DNA from: Mixophyes australis
Taxonomy: Eukaryota > Chordata > Amphibia > Anura > Limnodynastidae
Length of the DNA stretch: 64,000 nucleotides
Assembly (NCBI GenBank): GCA_036250195.1
Contig: JAVHZZ010000011.1
Coordinates: 49,498,811-49,562,810, forward strand
Direction of reading: 5' to 3'
A program made the position numbers and the translations under genes. Shown here piece after piece: positions 24,202 through 35,000 of this stretch (position 1 is the stretch's first letter; each line of letters begins with the position of its first letter). The notes under the pieces were generated by a model. That model was given only the letters and a program-made list of their open reading frames with translations. It did no database searches and was not told where the DNA came from.

Positions 24202-27200
24202 CATACATACATACACACATATATATTGAAAGGATGACCTCCATGTCCCAAGCTCCCTTCTGTTGTGAGACCACTGGTATCCAGCAATTATTTTTAGCCA
24301 AAGTGTTTGACAAGTTTACTTATTTACTAAATAACATGGTAATGTGACATGAGTGTAATATGATTACACATATATCAAGGATGGACAAAACATTGTAGAA
24401 TTCTGGCAGTCTAGAGGTAAGTAGGACCATGAAACTAGCCAGGAAAGATAGGTATTGGGTACCCGGTTCCTGTAATTTGTACAGCACTGATATCCTTATT
24501 CTTATCTTAAGGATGTTGGAAGTTCTACTATGTTCCTTATAGAGGGAATGTGCCTTGTGCCTCTAACACTCCTGCTCAGTACAAGGATGTTACTATGAAG
24601 TGTTCTTGCCCTCCTCCCATGGCTGCAATGATTACAGCATAATACTGCAGACAATCTGTGAGTGTTGCATTAACATGTAAATAATACCGTATTTCCCCAT
24701 GTATATGACGCTCCACTGTATAGGACGTACTTGTATAAATCATGTAAAAAAATTCAGGATAAAGTTTATAGTCTTTTGCAGAGTAATTGGTGACTGTGAA
24801 AAAATTGAGGATAATGTTTTTTGTAGAGTAATTGTGCAGCGGGTACAGAGAGGAGAGACGGAGTTCTAACCCTATTGCTAATTCTGCCTTACCCTGTCAG
24901 ATGCTTCCTCTGTCCAGTAAAGTCTTCTTTCTGCTGTCCATTCTGATCCTGATGCTGGAAAGTCGCTTACTGTCCTCTTCGCGATGACCGGATGTCGAAT
25001 CAGGACTTTGACAAAGTCCTGATTGGACAAAACGCCAAATGCAGAAACCGGAAGTGTGCGTTCCAACTGCGTTTCATGCACCACATCCGGTCATCGGGAA
25101 GAGGATGGTAAGCGTCTTTCCAGCATCAGAATCAGAACGGACAGAAGAACGAAGACTTTACCGGACAGAGAAATCATCTGACAGGGTAAGCGCTACTACC
25201 ACTGTATAAGACGCACCCAGTTTTTAGACCCAAAATTTTAGGGAAAAAGGTGCGTCTTATACATGGGGAAATACGGTATATCATTTGGAATACTTCTATT
25301 GGACTAAGTATTAAAACAACAAAAATGTGCAAAAGAGAAAGCCAGATAGAAAACATGGAGCCACTAGCACACAAGCTAACACACCAGTAAAATAAAAATT
25401 GTGACTAGTAAGCAAAAAAATCTAGAACAGGGGTCGGCAACCTCCGACACACGTCAGACAGATCTGTTTCCTCACATGTTCGGGCACAGAAATGAAGACG
25501 TCTGGACCCTTTGCGCAGACTCCAGATGTTAGTCGCACATAAGAAAACAGAGCTGCCCATTAGTTTTATTAAAATATGTTTTTAAAAGGTAAATCGTGAG
25601 GACATACATGAAATTAGTGGCACTGCTGTGTGGCACAACATGACCTGGGGGACACTGCTGTGTGGCACAACATGACCTGGGGGACACTGCTGTGTGGCAC
25701 AACATGACCTGGGGGACACTGCTGTGTGGCACAACATGACCTGGGGGACACTGCTGTGTGGCACAACATGAACTGTGGGACAAGGCTGTGTGGCACACGG
25801 CTGTGTGGCACAACATGAACTGGGGGACACGGCTGTGTGGCACAACATGAACTGGGGGACACTACATGAATACATTTCAAATCAGACAACTATGAACTTT
25901 GTATATAATAATTGCACAATTCAAGAATCATGTGTTACGTTTATTTGTTGGTCCCATTTATATTAATATTATGATGTTATCAGCATGATATAAATATATT
26001 TTGCTTAAAGTGGGCTGGTATACAACGCTATGGAATTAACGGCACTTCTCCTCAAAGTCTGAAGCTGGCAGGAGAGACCCTAATCAGTCATTATCTCAAA
26101 GAGGATATGAGCTAGCAAGAGTTCTAGCACCAGCAGCCTGCATACACAATACTCCCAGAACTCTGCTCTGGAGCGCAGAGCCTCAAGATACATCCAGATC
26201 CTGTATTTGTACTCTTGGGAGAAATTAGATGGACAGGATTTGGTGCAAATGTGCACAAAGAGAATCTGCCTTTTGACCTGCACAAACCCATGTAGTACAG
26301 AGGAAGCTCTTAAGACCCTCTGCCAAACATACACACCACTGTATACCAGCCCTCCAGTAACCCCACCAGGAGCCCCTCATCCATCACAACTACATATGAA
26401 CACAAGACGGCTACTAAGGGGAAGACACAGTTTGTGGGGTGACTGTTCCCTACAGATCTCCATATAGTCCATTGTCGAGAGTGGCAGATGTCCCCGAGGA
26501 GCCCATCTGGAGAAAGTTGTAAGACACTGCACTGATGGAGAAATTACTCATAATTAGAGGTGCTTCGGCTTGGTTCCCCGAGAACCAAACACACCCGAAC
26601 TTAGCATATCCAAGTACTTAGCCGAATCGGCTCGGTACTTTCGCACACCCTCAGAATTGAAAACAAGGCAAAACATTATCGTTTCGTTGTTGGATCTCCC
26701 GAGTTTTGAAATCTATAAATACTGCCCTCCACGATCTAGCGCCATTTGAAAGAGGGACACAGAAGGGGTAGCACAGTCTGTAGAGCAGTTGGGCAACAAC
26801 ATAGATAGAATTGAAAGAGGAGGGGGTAGCAGTTTTCAACAAAGTCTACAGTGACATTCAGGAGAGCTCCATTGCCAATTCTCATTGCTGAAAAATACAA
26901 ATACTAGTGCTGGCAGGCTTGGTGTAATTCTGCAGACACATTCTACTGTGTTATATAGGTTACACACAATGAGGACAGCTCCATTGCTAAGTGTCATTTC
27001 TGAAATACAAATTTTCGGCCTTGCAGGCTTTTCTTCAGAATTTGCAGTCAAATTGTACGGTGTTATATAGGTTACACACAATGAGGACAGCTCTATTGCT
27101 TCATTGCTAAGTGTCATTTCTGAAATACAAATACTAGGCTTTGCAGGCTTTTCTTCAGAATTTGCAGTGAAAGTGTACGGTGTTATCAAAATGGATTCAT

Positions 27201-30200
27201 AGCAGTACACAGAAGAGCAGGAGCACCAAGCAGCTGCTGGCACCAGTCATGATGAAAGTAATCCCTCTACGTCATCTGGTAAAGTCTATGTAAAAGTGCA
27301 GTGTGTTTTTAAGTCCGGGAAACACAAATGTAAAAAAAATCACCTTTTACCTTGGTCAAGAAAAAAAAGACCTGTAATCCAGGCAAAGTTATCTGCAGAA
27401 AAAAAGAAAAATTGCCAACATGCCATTCTACACACGCAGTGGCAAATAAAGGATGAGGCCTTCGCCTTTCTTTATGAGTGCGAGTTCGACAACTGTCACT
27501 GAGGCATATTCTTGTAAGGTCAGTCATGACCAAGCAAGACCTTGTCATTCGGACTCCAAAAGTGGTGTCCAAATACTTTTACGTGTAAAAGCCTAGCTGG
27601 AAGAAAACAGTTAGACATTAGAGGAAACTGTATGTTCAGATTCAGTAATGACACAAATTCCCGAGGAGAGTCTATCCACGAGTGCTATGTGTAATCGTGA
27701 CCATTCTGATACTGTACCCATAAAGAAGGCCCCTTTCAGCATTTCTGCAGATGTGTGCCTAAACAGCCCAAATGTAGCCGGTGATACACCAATTGAGGAT
27801 GCCACTTTGGAATTGGACTTCTGTAATGGTGGATTCCAGCAGTGATGAATTAATAATGTGTGAGGATGATGTACACACTGATGAGGGTGAGGATGAGGCT
27901 GACAATGATGACAACATCTTGCCACAGTAGTAGAGTTCATTAACAGCACTGTTACCTTAGGTGCTTTAAGGCCATTGTTACCTTGTTTTGTGGGGGCCCA
28001 AACAAACGAAGCACTTCAGCCACAAGGAGTTGCACTTTTGTGCATGTCCTTTTAAAGATCCAACATAAGGATGGGTGGGAGGGCCCAAGGACAATTCCAT
28101 CTTGCACAACTTTTCTTTTCTGCCACTGCTGTGTGCCAATGTGTCCTAGATGTGCTAGGAACTAACGTGTGTTTGAGTCATTGCTGTCGCTTACCATCCA
28201 GCCAGGTCGCTGCAGTATTTGTCCGAAAGTGTATAAAAATAACATTGTGACCTGTGAGGTGGTCAAAATCGACTGCAAATGACTTGAAATTAGTGTTAGT
28301 GTTATTGAGGTTAATAATAATGTAGGATAAAAAAAAGAGCAAAATTATGTGATTTTAGCATATTTTAGCAATTTTTCTAAAAAATACAGATCCAAAATCA
28401 AAAACACACGAGGGCGGTTTTTCCAAAACCAAAACATGAAGCTAATCTAGATCCAAAACCAGTTCACGGGGGTCAGTGAACATCTCTACTCCTAATTACT
28501 ATTATACAAGGAACCTGGGGGACAATATCACACTTAGACCATGAATCTGGAACCATTTTTGGAGGGGACACCTAGGGATACCACTGGGGCACACAAAACC
28601 CACTACTAGATGAGACAAGCTGTGAAGCCCTAAATACACCCTTTCCCCTTTTCTCCCTACACCTATCTAATAGGTGCAGTGGGAGAAACAGTCTTGGGTT
28701 CAAGCATCAAGTACCAAGAGAATGATCTCTCAATATAAAGAAAAAAGCAGGTGGGAAGTGAGAGAGGAGCTTGCCTAGTATAAAGATAGTGGTACATGGT
28801 TAGTACATTGGGATTAGGGACAGACAAAGGAAACCGAAATGGGAAAGGAAAACATAAGGATGAGGTGAACAAATACAGGGGAGACATTAGAGAGATGTAG
28901 GAACACAGGAGACATTAAAAAAGGTAAAGTAATACAGGAGACATTGGGAAGAGGTGAAGGGACACAGGGCGCATAGCCTTATATCATGTAATTGTTTTTA
29001 TATTGTACTATAAAGTGTTAAAAACATATAAAATTAATTTCACACTATCAAAACCCTATTGCATCTGAGGGCCTATGTGGCCCCCAGCCGATCTCTTTAC
29101 ATATCCATACCAGCAATTCTTAACTTAAACACACACACACACCTGGCACACCTTGTCTTCACTAGCTTTTAGACGTCACATTTATAGAAAAAGGTTGCTG
29201 AACCCTGGTCTAGAAAGTAACAATATGATGTACTGTATACAGGACATAAAAACATATGATGGCTCAAGGTCTAAAGCTGGAAACACATACTGAACCTTTC
29301 AGAAACGAGATCAAGTACATACAGGATTCAGATTTTACAAAGAATAACAATAAGCACATGAGAAAATCTCACCTGATTTATGAAGACTTATTGACCGGAG
29401 ATTTGGAAAGAGTCGCGACAGTGATTCCTCAGAGTTCCCAATTGTCAAAATATTGTTATTAGCTAGGATAAGAGTATGGAGACATGGAAATAATCTGCCT
29501 AATTTACAAATTTCTGACCAGTCCTGGAGATTATTGTCCGTAATATGAAGAAGTTTTAGTGAACGAAAGCAAACTGGAGAGCTCACTATGGCATCATAGT
29601 CATTAAGGCACAAGAACAGTTCCTCCAAGCTGAAACAGAGAGACCCATTTTACTACACTAGGTTGAAAAAAATTCTATCTTTCAATTAAATAATAATTAA
29701 ATAATACACAAAAAAAAGTCAATAGACAGCCTCAACAACAATTTTACTTGGTCTTGGGGTATGACAATATAACCTCTCTCCTTCTGCCTCATCTACCACG
29801 AGGAGTCCACAGACTGGTATGGAAACTTCCTGGCCATGTTTAATTGTCAAAAAGTGGAAAAACCCTGAGCCCCCCACAGTTCCTGCCCTAATTGCCAATA
29901 TCTGGCAATTATATAAAATGGAACACATCACTAGCTTACTTTACAATCGCAAACCTACTTTTATCAACATGGCATACTTGGATGGAGTACTTTGATAGCC
30001 ATGGTTCTCTCTGATTCTTTGTTTTTATCACATAGATCAGAGTTCTTTACACATTTTTTCATCCATTCCCCCTCCCATTCTACCCCCCCCCCCCCTCTGC
30101 CTTTCCTTACCCCTTTCTCCTCTACTAACATTTCCTCGCCCTCCCCCCTTTCCTCCCCTTCTCCCTTATATCAATACATCTGTCTGCACTATTTTGAGTC

Positions 30201-31976
30201 TTATATCCGCAATCTCATAATGAGATACTTCATTCTCTCAATAAAAAATTGTATTGTGGATTTGCACTTGTTCTGATATGTATATGTTAATATTCCAATT
30301 CCAACCCCCTCACAGGGGGCTAACATAGTGAGATGGTAAGACACCTTTAAGATTTATATATTTATATGTATATTTATATCAGTTTGTCAATATCTGTTGT
30401 TTTCCTCTATTTTGAAAAATACGGCATTTTATAAATAATAATCTCTCCAACAACACATGCAACGTCCCCCATACTTACTCTGGTAGCTCCAACAGCAGTG
30501 TGTGGACGGTTTCCCAGGAAACTTTGCAATTATTGAGAACCAGTTTACGGATACTAGAAAATGCTCCAGCACATTCCCGATCCAAAACAGACATGTGTAG
30601 AGGGTTAGAGCTCAGATTTAGGAACTTCAGCTGAGGTACATTAGACACGATCCTGCTGACCTGTTTTAAACATGCGATAAAACAGACAGTTGAAAAAAAA
30701 GGATTGCTCTTTTACATTTACATGGCTAAAACTGTTCACAATAATATGCAATATCCTGGGACAATTTTCACAGCAATGTATACATTTACAATAATATATT
30801 TGTTGGCATTATTACCAATGCAGAATTTATAAAAGGAATTTCCTTCATGGAATTTTTAACATTTTATTTTCTTACATTATGGAATCAAATGTTGTTTTCA
30901 CCACTCACCAATGCAAAATACTCTGCAATGTCCAAAAATCTAAAATATATAGTCTGTAAAGTGTTTTCTTCACTCATTACACAAAAAAGCAAATACTAAT
31001 TAATTCCATAATAATTCACCCATTTTGCCAAGAAACTCATGAAAACCCTGTGCAACCAGTTGTCTTCAGTGGTCACATAATTGTGTAGAGTTCAATATGT
31101 ACAATTAAAGTGTTTCAAGTAATTACTAAATACATACACATATCTATGAAAGATCCTATAGCTGTTTAGCGCATTTCCAAACAAGAGCTTCATCATGAAG
31201 TTCAATAAACATTCGAAGCAAATGGGAGAAAATGATATTGTAAAACACAAATCCGGGTGGGATATAGGAAGATTTCAAAAACTAAATATCTGCTGAAGAA
31301 ATGTCAAGTCCATCATTAAGAAATGGAGAGAACATGGCACAACTGTGATTTTGTGTAGCACAAGATGTCTTCCAAACCGGATATCACTGTACAGAAAAGG
31401 TCACTTTTTACAGAGGCCACCGAGAGGAATATGACCATACTGACAGTTACAGTCTTCCATCTCAGAGATAGGAGAAATTGTCCATTGGGCACTTCAGAAC
31501 TCTGCACTTAAGGAAAGGTTGGAAAAATAAATCTATTGCTAACAAACACTTATCTGAACTATCATCTGACACTAGGTGCTATGATATGATTTACAAAGGC
31601 CAAAACTACACATCAAACAGCGTGGGAAAAACCCCACAAGGTCTAAAACTGCATTTGCAGTCTGGAGGCCCTTGGTGGGGTACAAAACTTTCCATGTAAC
31701 AAGCGGTGGTTTGCCAAACCGCCTGGATAAAACACCTCTGAATAGTCCCCTGTGGGGAACCTGCACATTTCTCAGACAAACGCTGTAGATAAATACATTT
31801 TGGGATATTTACCTAGTAACACAAGCTTTTTTTTTCTACTCTTTATCCATGGGAAATATCAAACAAGAAACCAGTATAAGGTCTTGAGCACAAGTTAATT
31901 TAAAAAAAAAAAAAAAAAAAATTGGTAACATATACATAGATGTAGTTCTCATTTGAAGGGAAATTGTTTCAATTAG

Positions 31977-32049
<73 letters not shown>

Positions 32050-35000
32050 CTTTAAAATTGAATTGACACAAATAACACGGTGTTAGCAGTTTTACCATTA
32101 CTACGGTAAAACTGTGCATAATTACCCTTAATATGGTCATTTCAACGCTTTATTTTTACTCGCTGCGCCCTGAGCTGTGAGGAGAAATCCAGGTTAAAAT
32201 TACTGTATTAACGGTAATACTGTTAAGACCGCATTATTCGTGGCAGAATTGAATCAGCCTCTTAGTATTCACCGAATGTCAGCATGTGGTAACAGTGATA
32301 TGTAAGAACACTACTTTCAGAACTCTTCTATACTAATATCTCCAGTTTGGTATCAGGACATAGTCTATTACTTAAAATAATAAGGCTATTCCAAAATATT
32401 ACAACGTATTGTAAAATATATGATGGACTGTCAGTCAGTAGAGACATCAGCACTTTGTAGCATTCAATGTCTGCTTTTCCCTGCCCTTTATAATTTATGT
32501 ACATTCTGGTTATGGTGACATTATAGTGGGACAGGAATCTAGAATCAATATATTATAAGCTGAAAAAAATCAGAGACTAAGCATTGAATTTCTTTAGTCC
32601 TTTAGTCACTGGATTTTGGAGCCTGTATGACACTAGCCTGGGGTCTCTACCAATGTATTTATACATCCTTTGCATAAAGATACATGATTAACTTTTTTTT
32701 TCCCCCACTTTCTAGATGTCACTTTAAAAGGGTGAACAATAGTCACATTGGTTGAAGTTGAACATGCTCCGGCCCATGAAATGAATCAAAAATCCAAAAG
32801 CTGTTTTGCATATCCAAAGAGCGTCATGATTCAAAAACGTTCTTGTTGTGTATATACTTATATAACCTTCGAGCCCAAACAGCATTATTTTACAATATCA
32901 CCCTTTAGAGACCATGGAGAAAATGGTTTACCTAATTTAAATAATTTATTTTTCCAATATATGAAAATTTATCTGTATAATAATTTAATGTACTCAATCC
33001 AGAGCCAACTGCTTAAATGCAATACAAATGATCACTTCTTATGTGTATTCTAACCTCCTGCCAGTTGTCCAGCTTGTTACCAGACAGGTCCAGTTCTGAG
33101 ATATGGGAACAAAACGCAGCAATCTCACTTTCATCTCCAGCATGGCTGATACCACAACTGTTCAAGACGAGGATACTGGGGAGATTCAAACGATCTGAAA
33201 AACAGAAAATGAAAAGTCACTCTTCCGATGCAAACAATATATATATATATATATATAATTATTTTTATGCAGTCTACTGTTTCACAAATGGTCAGAAGCA
33301 TTTTGAAATTATGACAACTACAGGGCTGTAACTAGGGCTGTGCAATAGGGGCGACCGCCCAGGGCGCAACGCTGAAGGGGGGCGCAGTTTAGGAATACTT
33401 TAGGTACATTCGGTTAAAATTGAGGGCTAGGGGGGCGGCATTTGACTTTCTCGCCCCAGGTGCTAGAATTTTAAGTTATGGCTCTGGACAACTATATTAG
33501 TTAAGAACATGCAAGCATTAAAGGATGTAGAAAAAGGTCAGTATGAATCCATCTACCACTTTTACTACAACTAAGATGCTAGAAAGAAAAGGAATAAATA
33601 CTATTTATGAGGAGCACTCCCAGTACACAAAGTATAGATCTGTAAACAAGTGTAGATTGTAAGCTTGCGAGCTGGCCCTTCTCACCTCTTTATCTGTTTT
33701 ACCCAGTTTGTTTATTAGTTTACTATGTTTGTCCCCTATTGTAAAGCGCTACAGAATATGTTGGCGCTATATAAATAAATGATGATGATGAAGTGTAGAT
33801 CTATAAAGGATTCCATATTATGAGCCCCCCACTAAAATTTTATATATCGGCAATAAGGACAAGAAAATACATAAAATACTAAACATAAATAAAATCTAAC
33901 TTTATTTTGTACCCATAAATGTTTTTTGTTACCCTACCCAGCAATCACAAAAAGAGTAGCGCAGCTAAACAAAAAAGTAGTAATGAAATTAGGTAACCAT
34001 TGGCAGAATTCCCTGATGCAATTATATAGTCCCTAATTCATAAGAATACCTATTTTCCCAAACACTTAAAACTATACAATGCAAGCCAAAATAAATACAT
34101 CACATCAATTAAATCAGTTAATAATCACTTCAGAAGTTTTTGTAACGATCCACAGATTCCTCTACTCCCTTGGCCGCAGTGTATCTTCTCACCCAACTTA
34201 CATGCCAAAGATTTAAATCCTTCACCAATTCGCTAAACCCTTAAAATTGTATATTTTCAATATTTGGAAGGCTAATAGTAGAATTTTCTTTTTGTATATA
34301 ATCGTCTGCTAGTGAATGAGATTGGATAGAAGCACTATTGAAAATACTAAGAACATAGGCAGAATACAAATTAAAGGAATAATTCCCATCTAGCACATTA
34401 CTTTGAACTCAATTCGGACCAGCCAAGATGTGGATATCTTGGAGTGCTCACAGGGATTGATAAGTTAACATACAACTCGGTTTTAACAACACCCTGGGCA
34501 TCTCTTACTACTAATTTTTCATGGTAGCTGTCTCTATATCTTCCTGGCAGATTATCCCACAACTGGACTATACCTAGAATCCTTGTCTACCTACAATAAC
34601 TATAAACTGCAATTGAATAGCGTACATGGTATTATATTTAATCAACTTTCATTGGAATAACCATGTCCAGCGTATGTTTCATTTAAAGTTAGACGGACGC
34701 ATAAAAAATTGGGTGAAACAAAACACATTTTTCAGGAAAGGAACACTTCCAGATTATTATATTACTGGAATTACACTATATATAAAAATATTATTTTACA
34801 GGTGTCCTACACACCTCCCATCCATTTCTGAGACTGTTCATTGGCTGAATGATAAAATAATATGAATAGGACCATTTTCTATCAGCCACCACTGCAAGAA
34901 GCTATATAGTTCTGTTGCTATTGAGGTTAAAAAGACAATGACATGCTTAACTAGCTAAACATTTTATTAAAGTCTTCATGTGTGTATCCAGAGTAAAAAT

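Larger units (their letters stand above)
25428..29207. mobile_element. hAT-type element with internal minisatellite and nested insertion
   Basis: The ends are CAGGGGTCGGCAACCT and the complement of CAGGGTTCAGCAACC. The flanks ATCTAGAA (25420-25427) and GTCTAGAA (29208-29215) form an 8-bp target duplication with one mismatch. Without the nested element (26555-28488) it is about 1.85 kb. I saw no transposase domain, so it is presumably non-autonomous. Confidence 0.7.
23173..29372 (-). other. TBCEL: TBCEL intron 5
   Basis: The intron contains a TA/TG/CATA microsatellite (24120-24227), a 594-bp inverted-ended element (24685-25278) and a 3.8-kb hAT-type element (25428-29207) that itself carries a minisatellite and a nested hAT-type element. 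Confidence 0.75.
30661..33054 (-). other. TBCEL: TBCEL intron 3
   Basis: It holds a decayed Tc1-like stretch (31200-31720), an A run (31903-31920), a long TA repeat (31980-32047) and a small inverted repeat (32090-32262). Confidence 0.65.

Noticed and set aside
23874..24313. 137- and 143-codon minus-strand frames
   Set aside because: Their core is YIYIYI / MCVCM from the TA/CATA microsatellite; no domain is seen.
25529..25889. Three overlapping minus-strand frames rich in [13 protein letters not shown]
   Set aside because: They derive from the 32-bp minisatellite; each frame shows the same peptides shifted.
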